Part shown: positions 32,425 to 40,726 of the stretch, one piece after another
Layout: every line of letters begins with the position of its first letter
How positions within the stretch are numbered: position 1 is the first letter of the stretch
Assembly: GCA_963665405.2 (NCBI GenBank)
Contig: OY762261.2
Span: 682,001 to 746,000 of the forward strand
DNA from: G963665405 sp963665405
GTDB lineage: Bacteria; Chloroflexota; Dehalococcoidia; Lucifugimonadales; G963665405
DNA: 64,000 nucleotides
Direction of reading: 5' to 3'
Notes under the pieces: generated by a model
What the model was told of the DNA's origin: nothing
Seen by the model: the letters and a program-made list of their open reading frames with translations, nothing else
Database searches by the model: none
Program-made: the position numbers and the translations under genes

Positions 32425-32997
32425 CTAGCGGGAGAGGGCCGGGGCCGGGCGCCGGGTGTCCAGTCGTCCACTGCTGAGCAGAGCCCTGAGGCCTGCGACG
32501 GCGCCGATGACCAGCAGCACCCACCCGAGGTTCGGGTTGATGATCCAGCCCAGGCGCGGCGCCATCCACACCACTCGTGCCACCGGACGGTTTAGGACCA
32601 GCTGCTCAGGATCGGGTACGGGGTTGTTGTCGCCCATCGTCATTGCGACCGGGTGGCCCCCACCCGTCTCCAGTACGACCACCCGGTGGACGACACTCGC
32701 CCCACCGCCGAACGAAGCGGAGAAGCCGACGATGTCGCCGGTCCGAATCTCGTCAGGAGCGGTCTTTCGAGCGATCAGCAGGGACCCTGCGGATATTGTC
32801 GGCTCCATGCTCTGGCCCCTGGTGGAGATGTACTGGAACCCGGCCAGACGCATCGTCATCGCGATAACGCCGATGAGCAGGAGGGTCAGGGCTAGGCCAA
32901 CCGGGATCCAGCCGGATAGACGAACCGATCGTTTCGGCGTTCCATCGATCAGGATCCCGTCTGTCGTCGTCCTCATGATCTCAGCCTGTACACTCAT
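32425..32997 (-). CDS. Signal peptidase I, S26B (Ser/His) type
   Basis: This signal peptidase of about 190 residues has one strong N-terminal helix (VGLALTLLLIGVIAMTM), the catalytic serine in GQSMEPTISAGSLLIAR, and histidine in SVVHRVVVLE where bacterial SPase I has lysine. GDNNPVPD and a C-terminal hydrophobic segment (GWVLLVIGAVAGLRALL) follow. The Ser/His pairing is that of archaeal, ER and SipW-like enzymes. The start is uncertain: ATG 32997 has a weak ribosome site, while ATG 33039 would be near-leaderless from an upstream candidate promoter. It cleaves signal peptides, perhaps of a special set. Confidence 0.85.
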   Translation of the reverse strand: MSVQAEIMRTTTDGILIDGTPKRSVRLSGWIPVGLALTLLLIGVIAMTMRLAGFQYISTRGQSMEPTISAGSLLIARKTAPDEIRTGDIVGFSASFGGGASVVHRVVVLETGGGHPVAMTMGDNNPVPDPEQLVLNRPVARVVWMAPRLGWIINPNLGWVLLVIGAVAGLRALLSSGRLDTRRPAPALSR

Positions 32998-33072
32998 CTT
33001 TGCTCTCGGTCGGGGTCGAGTGCTTCCGTGCGTAACCATAAGGCAACGATATTCCCCGTAGAGACACTTCAG

Positions 33073-33143
33073 GGTGAAAGAGAGTGAACAATGGTTAGAG
33101 AACCGGTAAAGGTCGATGACACGACCGGTTAAGGAGTGGTAAC
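33073..33143 (-). promoter_or_regulatory. Possible degenerate PHO-box-like array upstream of the signal peptidase
   Basis: Read on the minus strand, TTACC, TTAACC, TTTACC, CTAACC, TTCACT and TTCACC follow one another at 10-12-base steps, with one step skipped. The last unit could act as a -35, with GAATAT about 18 bases on. It resembles the perfect 11-bp array at 2804 but is degenerate. The rest of the 33040-33247 gap shows nothing else. Confidence 0.35.
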
Positions 33144-33247
33144 AGCGAGGGGAACCCGAATGGCGTCGCGGCGTCCGGCGCTCAAGTGGGGCTGCGAGGG
33201 GAGCCGGATGCAGAGGCGTGGAAAGGCGCAGGTGGCTTGAAATGGAA

Positions 33248-33286
33248 GAGGGGCGAGGATCCTAGACTATCGGATCCTCGCCCCTC
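33248..33286. terminator. Perfect 15-bp stem hairpin
   Basis: GAGGGGCGAGGATCC pairs perfectly with GGATCCTCGCCCCTC around a nine-base loop. It lies 54 bases downstream of the minus-strand zinc-ribbon gene. A second hairpin, GGCCGG/CCGGCC (33302-33318), lies between them. The tail on the minus strand is only mildly T-rich (TTCCATTTC). Confidence 0.6.
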
Positions 33287-33339
33287 TGGCGCTGAGACGG
33301 CGGCCGGATCGCCCGGCCTTTACCTTTTTGGAGGAGGAA

Positions 33340-33819
33340 TTACTTCCAACCCAGGGAGCCGCTCCTGTCGGGTATCAGGGACACCCTGTGCCCATCGGAA
33401 CACTTGTAACGCTCCTCGCGGAGCTCCCGGCGCTCGCCGGACAGGGGAGACTCGGTCATCGCCGTGTTGCAGAAGGGGCAGTTGACGTCGTACCGCACGC
33501 GGTTCCGGAATCGCAGAAGCCTGACGTTGGTCACCCGGTCGCTGAGGTTGGGGAAGGGGCCGACGTATCTCAGGACATAGCCGGTTGCGGTGCTTATGAT
33601 GCTCTTCTTTGCCATCGCAGCCTCGGGCGGAGAGTACTGGTAGTCGACGTATCCGCACTGGAGGCACTGAGGCTCGCCGTAGTTGATCATCATCCGTGCC
33701 TCGCACCTGGGACAGTTGCTGCCGCATCCGCCCGACGATACTTCCACCGCCCGCTCGAGCAGAGCCGCAGATCCGCTGAGATCTGGTGCGACAGTAGGTT
33801 TAGTTACTTGGCTAACCAC
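33340..33819 (-). CDS. Zinc-ribbon protein of unknown function
   Basis: This 159-residue protein has two four-cysteine ribbons. The N-terminal one reads CPRCEARMMINYGEPQCLQC, and a C-terminal one has CPFCNTAM plus a later cysteine in YKCSDGH, where the histidine may complete the site. A segment between them (VLRYVGPFPNLSDRV) is not recognised. The start is GTG at 33819 behind AAAGGAG. It lies between the signal peptidase and the glutamine-synthetase-like gene, all on one strand but widely spaced. It may bind nucleic acid or protein partners. Confidence 0.7.
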   Translation of the reverse strand: MVSQVTKPTVAPDLSGSAALLERAVEVSSGGCGSNCPRCEARMMINYGEPQCLQCGYVDYQYSPPEAAMAKKSIISTATGYVLRYVGPFPNLSDRVTNVRLLRFRNRVRYDVNCPFCNTAMTESPLSGERRELREERYKCSDGHRVSLIPDRSGSLGWK

Positions 33820-34453
33820 ACTGTTCTCCTTTCCTATCCTGGTCCCTTATCGACCGCCGCCCGAAATAGGGAGCGATCCACTGGATGCCGGGTCCGGGCC
33901 GATCGCCCGGCTGGCCTGTCTGGACCACCCGAACTCGATCCAGTGTAGGAACCCCGGTGCCTACGTGGCATCGGAGAAAGGTCCCAGTCCGAATAGGAAA
34001 AAGGTCATGGGGGGTACCGGTCCTTATCGCTAGTAGGTAACAACCGCGGTCGGCAAAGGGATAGCGGCTGATTTCGGTGGGGGTCTCCGGGCTCAGGCGG
34101 GTTCTGAGATTCCTGACAGGCTGCTCCTGACTGGCCGAGTCGTCCGGCCCAAATCCGAGCGGGGAGGGGCTGGGATGACAAAGGCCCCAACAAATAGATA
34201 AACCGCCTCGCTCTGTCTATAACGCGCTAAGGGCGCCACGGCGGGACGACCAATGCCCTGGGGACCCAGTCAGAAGCACGGATCGCGGGTGCGGACGCTT
34301 CAGGATTCCGTCGGAGAGCCACTCTATCTCGAGGGGGTGCGGCGGCGGATCCTGGCGGGAGGTTGAGCTATGGGGTGTACAGAGAGGCAAAGCCCGTTTG
34401 CCCGGAGTCTGAAGGTTTTCGTCAGGAACGATTTCTCTGGGGTGAGGTGGTCG
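33820..34453. other. Gene-free stretch with repeat A copy 7
   Basis: No ORF with a plausible ribosome site and protein-like composition was seen in these 634 bases. Apart from the repeat at 34366-34430 there is no recognisable RNA, terminator or operator. Confidence 0.5.
34366..34430 (+). repeat. Dispersed repeat family A, copy 7 (degenerate)
   Basis: GAGAGGCAAAGCCCGTTTGCCCGGAGTCTGAAGGTTTTCG keeps the order hairpin II, GGAGTCTGA, hairpin I, but both stems are eroded. Confidence 0.6.
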
Positions 34454-35794
34454 CTAGTAGATCTCGAGATACTCTGCGCTCTCCCAGTCGGTGACGTGGG
34501 AGCGGAACCTGGCAAGCTCGTAGCGCCTCATCACCGTGTAGGCCTTGACGAAATCGTCGCCGAGCAAGTCCGAGTACGCCTTGTCCGCCTCGAGGGCCGC
34601 CAGAGCGTCATCGAGCGTCGTGGGGAGCGGAGGCAAACCCGATTGCTCCTCCGCCGGCCCCTGCTTGGGCGGGGCCGCCGGCTCACCCTTCTCGAGACCC
34701 AGCAGACCCCCGGCCAGTACTCCGGCTACGGCCAGATAAGGGTTGCACAGGCCGGTTCCCAGACGATTCTCCAGGTGAGTGTTCTCGTCACGCGAGCACT
34801 TTGCCCGGACGGCCGCGGTCCTGTCGTCCACTCCCCAGCTCACGTTGGAAGGCGCGAAGTGGTGGGGCACGAACCGGTGGTAGCAGTTCAGGGTCGGGGC
34901 GATCAGGGCCATGCTGGCCGGGGTGTGCTCCAGCATCCCCTGGGTAAAGGCGCGGGCTTCCCCGGACAGTCCGTCGGGGTCGGCGTTGTCGAGGAACACG
35001 TTGCGGCCCGTCTCCCTGGAGATCAGGCTGACGTGGATGTGGCAGCCGCTGGCGGCCGTATCCGCGAAGGGCTTGGTCATGAAGGTGGCGTTATAGCCGA
35101 GCTGGTGGGCGATCGCCTTGACCCCGTTCTTGAACGTGAAACCGTCGTCGGCAGAGGCGATCCCTGTCGCAGGGCTGAAGTTGACCTCGAACTGAGACGG
35201 AGCATACTCGCTGTTGGCGGTGATTATGTCGAGTCCCGCCCTGGGCATCTCGTCGAGAATTCGGCCGATCACCGGGACATAGGTATTCCTTATGCTGTTG
35301 AAGATGTGGACGCCGCCAAAGGTCGGCTCATTGGTGTCCACCGTCAGGATGTAGAACTCGTACTCGAGGCCGACCTTGACGTCGTACCCCGCGGTCTCGG
35401 CGCGCTTGAGAAGCTGCTTCAGCACGTAGCGTGGGGCGGCGGTCTGCGGGGTGCCGTCGGCCCAGTAGCCGTCGCAGATCAGGCGAGCGGTCGAGTCCTC
35501 CCACGGTAGGACCAGCGCGGTATCCAGGTCCGGCTTGAGATACTGGTCCGCATAGTTGACCTCCTCGTTGTAGAGGGTGCTGGGAACCACCGACGATGCC
35601 GAGTCGAGTACCGCGGTGCCGCCGTACATGTTCAGCCCTTTGGCCGCGTACGACTCGACGTGACCGAGGGGAACGATCTTGTTGCGGCAGGTGCCGTGCA
35701 TGTCCGGCAATTCGAATCGCACGTGGCGGACGCCCTGGCGCTCCCAGGCCTTCACGAGCTCCGCCAGGGTCTTCGCTTGGTCGGTGTCGGCCAT
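34454..35794 (-). CDS. Glutamine synthetase-family ligase (GlnT/GmaS-like)
   Basis: This 446-residue GS-fold enzyme joins ammonia or an amine to a glutamate-type carboxylate using ATP. The N-terminal beta-grasp has VRFELPDMHGTCRNKIVPL. Catalytic-domain motifs are EYEFYILT, SEYAPSQFEVNF, ASGCHIHVSL, NVSWGVDDRTAAVR and the acidic ENRLGTGLCNPYLA. No adenylylation-loop tyrosine motif is obvious. Proximity to the split glutamate synthase suggests gamma-glutamyl-amide or N-methylglutamate metabolism, or type III glutamine synthetase. The ATG follows GGAGGG at nine bases. Confidence 0.88.
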   Translation of the reverse strand: MADTDQAKTLAELVKAWERQGVRHVRFELPDMHGTCRNKIVPLGHVESYAAKGLNMYGGTAVLDSASSVVPSTLYNEEVNYADQYLKPDLDTALVLPWEDSTARLICDGYWADGTPQTAAPRYVLKQLLKRAETAGYDVKVGLEYEFYILTVDTNEPTFGGVHIFNSIRNTYVPVIGRILDEMPRAGLDIITANSEYAPSQFEVNFSPATGIASADDGFTFKNGVKAIAHQLGYNATFMTKPFADTAASGCHIHVSLISRETGRNVFLDNADPDGLSGEARAFTQGMLEHTPASMALIAPTLNCYHRFVPHHFAPSNVSWGVDDRTAAVRAKCSRDENTHLENRLGTGLCNPYLAVAGVLAGGLLGLEKGEPAAPPKQGPAEEQSGLPPLPTTLDDALAALEADKAYSDLLGDDFVKAYTVMRRYELARFRSHVTDWESAEYLEIY

Positions 35795-36008
35795 CGTTCG
35801 CTACCCTCCGCTTGGGTTCATTGGACACCGCCAACAGTACCCGCTTCTTCACGGAACGGGAAATGAATCTAGGAGACGCCCCTTCCACGGGCTCGTGGCG
35901 GCGGGTTCCCCGTTCTGAGCGAACCCGTTTTATCATGGGGCTTCGGGAGCGTCAAGAAAGGGACGGACGGTGATAGGGCCCTTTCATTTTCCCCCTACCC
36001 CGCCGTAC

Positions 36009-36212
36009 CTTCCCCGTTTGGGTGCCCTCTTATTCCTACCCCCCCGCCCAATGGATTGGGGCACCCCAAACCCCGAAAAGGGGGCTGTGCCCCCTTCGGA
36101 ACCCCGGCCGGCGCCTGCCGCAGGCCCTGTGCGCCCCTACATTCAGGAAAGTCGGACCTGTGGAACCACATGCTGGATGGCCTAGTGTCGGACTTTGAAA
36201 AGACCCTACGGA
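36009..36212 (+). repeat. Dispersed repeat family B, copy 3 (long form, ends at an IS)
   Basis: The core (CCCGCCCA, GGGGCACCCCAAACCCCG, hairpin AGGGGGC-TGT-GCCCCCT, GGAACCCC) is followed by a 100-base extension with GGAACCACATGCTGGATGG and CGGACTTTGAAAAGACCCTA. The same long form occurs at 39668. It ends at the target site of the IS1380-type element. The rest of 35795-36008 has no gene. Confidence 0.8.
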
Positions 36213-36216
36213 CGGT

Positions 36217-38093
36217 CCCAGATTCCCCACCTGACATGGTTGGGAGCTGCTTGGTGTGCTTTCAGGGGGTGTCCGGATGTCGACCAGGGGTGACGCATGA
36301 CATGATCGGGCATCGGACAGGGTCTCGGGTGCCGTCTTTGAGGGTATCGGCAGCGGTTCGCTGCCAATTATGGCTGTTCTCAGGCCAAAGAAGGCATGGC
36401 CGAGCCTGGCAACTCGGCAGAGTCGCCTACAAACCGATGCTCCAGGCAGGGTCGCCTATGCTCGATGCGGCTCGGCAGCCAGCGCCAATATCCTCTGCCG
36501 CGCCCTGAGCAGCAACTCGTATGAGGGATGGCCCCGGGCCAGACGGATGATCAACCTCCTGGCGTGACGCATCACACGGCCCGGTAGGGCGATCAGGGCG
36601 AAGCGCACCGCCTTCAGACGCTTGCCCACCCACTGTTCGCCCAACACCAGCCGCTTCATGGCAGAGTTCAGGTTGAAGGCCAGCACCGATATGGCCCACC
36701 ATGCGGCGTTGGCCCCGAACAGCCCCGACGGCAGCCGGCCCCCAGCCAAGTCACTCTTCAGAACGCTGTGGACCTCCTCGCCCTTGCCGCACCTCTGTCT
36801 CGACCACCAGATCAACTCATCTGCCGTAATGCTCCGGTTGGTCACCACGCCGAAGACCTTGTACCAGCCTCTGTTGGACAGCTCCATCGCGGGGAATGGA
36901 AGCTCCATCTGCCCCTCCATTCCCGGCAGAGGCTGTTCGATCAACCGCTCCCTGGTAGCTATGAACCGATACTCAGGGCTGTTCTTGGAGTGCCCTATCC
37001 AGTTAGGCACGAAGTTCACATCAGCCCACTGCTGACCCGTGTCCACACGATGCTCCCCAACCTTGCGGTACAGCGTCTGCCAGTCTTGCTCGGCGACCTC
37101 GGACACCGCACGGCGGAACTCCGTCGTCACGTCGACCCCAACCGCAAACTCGATCACCCCGAACCGCTCGTCTCCACCCTCCGCGCAGTACCGCAGCAAC
37201 TCCCGCTGGTACCCCGCCGTATCCGACCTCAGCATCACCTTCTCCACCCCCGCAGGCAGACGGCCCAGCGCTTCAATCAACACTCGCAACTGCTGATGGC
37301 CCGCAGGTACGTTGCCGTCCCGAAACTCCGAATGCACGATCAACTCGGCCTCTGACCAGTAGGTGATCAGCGGCTGGTACGCCCTGTACTTCTTGTAGCT
37401 GGGGAGCGCCTCCTGCTTGCGCGTCTCCACCAGTGTGGCATCCATGTCCAGAGTGGCCTCGGTCTGAGGCGAACGGCTCTGCGCGAAGCCCACCAGGTCG
37501 GCGTTCACCTTGCGCAGACCCTTCATAGCTCCATTGGGAGCAGGTATGAATGCTCTGTGAGCTTCCCGCATCGACTCCTCGCCCGCGTCATGGAACCTCT
37601 CCAGATACCGGAACACCGCAGACTCCGACGGCACGCTCCGACGACGCTCGACTCGCCATCTCTTCTCCAACGCCCTGCGCTCGCTGAGACGCATACCACA
37701 GGTCTCGAACTCTCGAAACATCCTGCACAGCCCTCTGTCCTTCTCAAGGAGATCAAGGTCGGACACCGACTCGCCGCCTGCCAAGTTCAGCAGCATCAGC
37801 GAGATGATCATCTGGCTGTCCGTCCAGCCCTGACCTCTCTCCCGCAGTCTCACGTGGCGCTCTACCGATGACCTCAAACCCGCTGCTTGCATCAACTCCA
37901 GGTACGTCATCAGGCCGGACAGCCCCGTCATACCCGTCGAGCCCTTCTCCTGCTCGTACTGGAATGCCAGTAAGCCTTGCTTCATAATAGCTGCACCTCG
38001 TTGGTGATCGTTTCTCTTGGTCAAGAAACATCTTAGCCCGCTTCGTGGCGGGCGCCAACGAGGTCTTTCTCTTATCTAGGTGGGGAATCTGGG
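36217..38093 (-). mobile_element. Complete IS1380-family insertion sequence
   Basis: The element is 1877 bp. Perfect 16-bp terminal inverted repeats, CCCAGATTCCCCACCT at 36217-36232 and its complement at 38078-38093, bound a single transposase gene. The flanks read CGGT on both sides (36213-36216 and 38094-38097), a 4-bp target duplication as expected for IS1380 elements. An intact frame and an identical target duplication suggest recent, perhaps still active, transposition. It inserted at the end of repeat B copy 3. Confidence 0.9.
36456..37985 (-). CDS. IS1380-family transposase
   Basis: This transposase of about 509 residues has a DDE RNase-H fold. The first catalytic aspartate lies in ATLDMDATLVET, the second in VMLRSDTAGYQREL, and a glutamate in GKGEEVHSVLKSDLAGGRLP. 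The ending (FGANAAWWAISVLAFNLNSAMKR) is typical of the family. The start is ATG at 37985 (MKQGLLAFQYEQEKG), behind GAGG; an in-frame start at 38024 would add 13 residues. No frameshift is seen. Confidence 0.92.
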   Translation of the reverse strand: MKQGLLAFQYEQEKGSTGMTGLSGLMTYLELMQAAGLRSSVERHVRLRERGQGWTDSQMIISLMLLNLAGGESVSDLDLLEKDRGLCRMFREFETCGMRLSERRALEKRWRVERRRSVPSESAVFRYLERFHDAGEESMREAHRAFIPAPNGAMKGLRKVNADLVGFAQSRSPQTEATLDMDATLVETRKQEALPSYKKYRAYQPLITYWSEAELIVHSEFRDGNVPAGHQQLRVLIEALGRLPAGVEKVMLRSDTAGYQRELLRYCAEGGDERFGVIEFAVGVDVTTEFRRAVSEVAEQDWQTLYRKVGEHRVDTGQQWADVNFVPNWIGHSKNSPEYRFIATRERLIEQPLPGMEGQMELPFPAMELSNRGWYKVFGVVTNRSITADELIWWSRQRCGKGEEVHSVLKSDLAGGRLPSGLFGANAAWWAISVLAFNLNSAMKRLVLGEQWVGKRLKAVRFALIALPGRVMRHARRLIIRLARGHPSYELLLRARQRILALAAEPHRA

Positions 38094-38284
38094 CGGTGAT
38101 CCTTCGTGGACTTCCATGGTCCCTTCTGCTACGATGGGTGGCGCGTGTAGCTACGCGTGGTTCGCGGTTTCCGCGGTCTGGCAGCACAGTCGATGGGCGA
38201 ACCCGGCAGCAGGCGTAGATCTTGCTGCGAAGGCCGAAGCCGCAGGTGGCGAGCCGTCAAGAACCGGTATCCGGGGGGATTACA

Positions 38285-39103
38285 ATGGCACCCGACGAGT
38301 TCACCTTCGCCGATTTCTCGAAGCAGCCCTTTCACATGGCGCAGAACGCTCGGCTGATAGACATGGCTCAGGTTGGCTCCGGGCAACGAATCGTCGATCT
38401 GGCGTGCGGCACCGGGACCGTGACGAAACTGATCCTGGAGAGGCTTCGGGACGCTCGCGACTCGGTGATCATCGCAATCGATCACTCGGCAACCGCGCTG
38501 AAGCAGGCCATGGAGGAGCTGAAGGACGCTCACGAGGCCGCCGTCCAATTCGTGCAGAGCCGGGTAGAGCAGGCCGCCGAGTCTCTGCGGGAGTCGGCCG
38601 ACACGGTGTTCTTCTGCAACGCGATCCATTACGTCGTCGATAAGGACAGCCTGGTCTCGCAGATCTCGAGAATCCTCAAGCCCGGCGGTACCTTCGCCTT
38701 CAACACCTCCTTCTTCGAGGGATGCCACCCCGCCGGGTCGGAGCAGTTCTACCGGAAGTGGATGTTCAAGGCATTGAGGATACTCAGGCGCGACTACGGC
38801 CTGAGCCCAATCAAGGCGGAGAAGACCGAGGCCCGCAAGCAGCTCTCGCCGGAGCAGTACCACGAGCTGGTGGAGAGCAACGGCTTCCGAATCACGCGGC
38901 ACGAGATACAGTCTGTGGACGTTCCCCTGGAGGGGTGGCTGGACATCAGCTCGTTCGAAGACTGGATCTCGGGAATCATGCCCGGGGTGCCCCTGACAAA
39001 GGCCAGCGCTTCCCTGAAGAAGGGCGTCACCGACACGTTCCAGGAGCTTGGCCTGACGTCCGTCCCGCGCAACTGGCTCGACGTGGTGGCGGTCAGGGTC
39101 TAG
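38285..39103 (+). CDS. Class I SAM-dependent methyltransferase
   Basis: This 272-residue methyltransferase has motif I (IVDLACGTGTVTKLIL), acidic D in IAIDHSATAL at the end of strand 2, motif IV TVFFCNAIHYV and post-motif ISRILKPGGTFAFNTSFF. The C-terminal half (residues 150-272) is a helical cap. The ATG at 38285 follows GGGGGGAT; an upstream in-frame start at 38222 is less likely. It lies 191 bases from the IS right end. The substrate is unknown; small-molecule or lipid methylation are guesses. Confidence 0.85.
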   Translation: MAPDEFTFADFSKQPFHMAQNARLIDMAQVGSGQRIVDLACGTGTVTKLILERLRDARDSVIIAIDHSATALKQAMEELKDAHEAAVQFVQSRVEQAAESLRESADTVFFCNAIHYVVDKDSLVSQISRILKPGGTFAFNTSFFEGCHPAGSEQFYRKWMFKALRILRRDYGLSPIKAEKTEARKQLSPEQYHELVESNGFRITRHEIQSVDVPLEGWLDISSFEDWISGIMPGVPLTKASASLKKGVTDTFQELGLTSVPRNWLDVVAVRV

Positions 39104-39142
39104 ACTCGATCCCGTCCGGGCTCTGCGGGCCCGGCGCCCACT

Positions 39143-39562
39143 CTACGCTTTGGTACCGTATATCCGCTCGGGTACGACTATCACCACCGAGCGCACCTCG
39201 TCGCGCATCGCCTGGTCGTACTCGTCCCAATCGGGATGCTCCTGCCCTGAGGCGGCCGTATAGACCTCTCGCAGGCTGAGCCGGAGCTCCTCGGGATCGC
39301 CGACGCCGGGCGAGACGAGCTCCGCTCGACCCTCCAGGACCACGTAGCCCCACCAGTCGCGCTGGGATACCATCAAGGAGCACCGAGGATTGCGCCGGAG
39401 GTTGGTCAGCTTGGCCCGGTCGGCCGTGGTCGTGAAGGCTACGCCGTCTCTATACGGACCCACCGACACGATGCTCATCTGAGCGCCGCCGTCCCGTCGG
39501 AACGTGGTGAGTACGGCCTGATGGTTCTCGCTCGCAAAGGCCCTGACCTTCTGTGGCAGCAC
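39143..39562 (-). CDS. Pyridoxamine-5'-phosphate-oxidase-fold (PPOX class, F420/FMN-type) protein
   Basis: This 139-residue split-barrel protein opens VRAFASENHQAVLTTFRRDG, has DGVAFTTTADRAKLTNLRRN (the phosphate-binding KxxNLxRNP pattern), then WWGYVVLEGRAELV and a C-terminal RSVVIVVPERIYG. PPOX-class proteins reduce substrates with F420H2 or FMN or bind haem. The substrate is unknown. It converges on the methyltransferase upstream. Confidence 0.88.
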   Translation of the reverse strand: MLPQKVRAFASENHQAVLTTFRRDGGAQMSIVSVGPYRDGVAFTTTADRAKLTNLRRNPRCSLMVSQRDWWGYVVLEGRAELVSPGVGDPEELRLSLREVYTAASGQEHPDWDEYDQAMRDEVRSVVIVVPERIYGTKA

Positions 39563-39667
39563 GATCTTTCCTCCTCCTCGGGGGTCGAAAGGGAGAGTCT
39601 AGCAGGCTGTGAGCTCCCCGGTCTACCGGACGAGCGCCGAGGGCAGGGTCTTTTCGTTCTCCCTCGA

Positions 39668-39865
39668 CTCCCCCGTTGGGGTGCTCTCTCATTCCCACCC
39701 ACCCGCCCAATGGATCGGGGCACCCCAAACCCCGCAAAGGGGGCTCTGCCCCCTTCGGAACCCCCGGCCGGGGCCTGGTGCATGCCCTCGCCCTCACGCT
39801 CAGGAAGGTCGGTGTGTGGAACCACACGCTGGATGGCCAACGATCGGACTTTGGAAAGGCCCTAG
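39668..39865 (+). repeat. Dispersed repeat family B, copy 4 (long form)
   Basis: The core is GGGGTGCTCTCTCATTCCCAC, CCACCCGCCCA, GGGGCACCCCAAACCCCGC, hairpin AAGGGGGC-TCT-GCCCCCTT and GGAACCCCC. The same 100-base extension as copy 3 follows (GGAACCACACGCTGGATGG, CGGACTTTGGAAAGGCCCTA). It fills much of the 439-base gap between the PPOX gene and rplY; the remainder shows no gene. Confidence 0.82.
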
Positions 39866-40001
39866 TACCGAGGGCCCGTGGCTCGACAAGATCGCCGCAA
39901 GCGGAGAGGTCCGCAATCCTGAACCGCTATGTTAGAATGAGGTGCCCGGCCCCGTACCATCGGGGTCTCGCTCTTTGGATCCCACCTTTGGAGACTGTCC
40001 G

Positions 40002-40667
40002 ATGTTGGACGTAACTAGTGTGCAGCTTGCCCCCCGAGAGGTTACGGGCAAAAAGGTCAAGAAGCTCCGGCGCCAGGGGCTGACCCCGGTGCACGTCTAC
40101 GGTGGCAACGGCGGGCCGGAGTCGCTCCAGGTGGATGCCCTGGTTCTGGGCCGTCTCCTCGCCAAGGTCGGGAGGAACATCCCGGTCTCGGTCGAGGTGG
40201 ACGGCAACACGGGGGCCAGCATCTGCCTGGTCAGGGAGGTTCAGAGGAATCCGGTAAGCGACGAGGTCGTCCACGTCGACTTTCTGCGCGTGGACATCGC
40301 CCAGCGAGTGCGGGCCCTGGTGCCCGTGGCCCTGATCGGGGAGCCTCCCGCCCTGCGCCTCAACGGCACGCTGATTCAGCCGCTCCAGTCCATCGAGGTC
40401 GAGAGCCTCCCGCTGGAGATGCCCACCTCGATCGAGGTGGACGTCTCCGGGTTGGACGACTTCGAAAAGGCGATGTACGTCCGCGACGTCACGGTTGCGG
40501 CTGAGGCCACGGTCATTTCGGACCCCGATGCCATGATCGCCAGAGTGGAGCCGCCCAGGGTCATCGAAGAGGACCTGGTCGTCGAGGAACCAGAGGAGGG
40601 CCTCGAGGAAGGGGAGGAGGGCGCAGAGGCTCCCGCCGAGGGAGCCTCTGCGCCCGAAGCCGGCTAG
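40002..40667 (+). CDS. rplY: 50S ribosomal protein L25/general stress protein Ctc
   Basis: This 221-residue CTC-type L25 binds 5S rRNA. The N-terminal L25 domain (about 1-95) has REVTGKKVKKLRRQGLTPVHVYG and EVVHVDFLRVD. The TL5-like C-terminal beta domain (about 96-185) has IGEPPALRLNGTLIQPL, SIEVESLPLEMPTSIEVDVS and VISDPDAMIARVEPPR. A very acidic, Glu-rich low-complexity tail follows (185-221). The ATG at 40002 follows TTTGGAG, and a TAGAAT -10-like element lies at 39933. Confidence 0.93.
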   Translation: MLDVTSVQLAPREVTGKKVKKLRRQGLTPVHVYGGNGGPESLQVDALVLGRLLAKVGRNIPVSVEVDGNTGASICLVREVQRNPVSDEVVHVDFLRVDIAQRVRALVPVALIGEPPALRLNGTLIQPLQSIEVESLPLEMPTSIEVDVSGLDDFEKAMYVRDVTVAAEATVISDPDAMIARVEPPRVIEEDLVVEEPEEGLEEGEEGAEAPAEGASAPEAG

Positions 40668-40726
40668 CCGCTCCTGTTCTCAAGTCCCGACCCTCTCTTC
40701 TAGTCAGGTGGGGGAGGACGATCGGC

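Noticed and set aside
33820..34453. tRNA or other RNA gene in the long gene-free stretch
   Set aside because: No TTCGA-type T-loop with matching acceptor stem and no conserved RNA core could be found.
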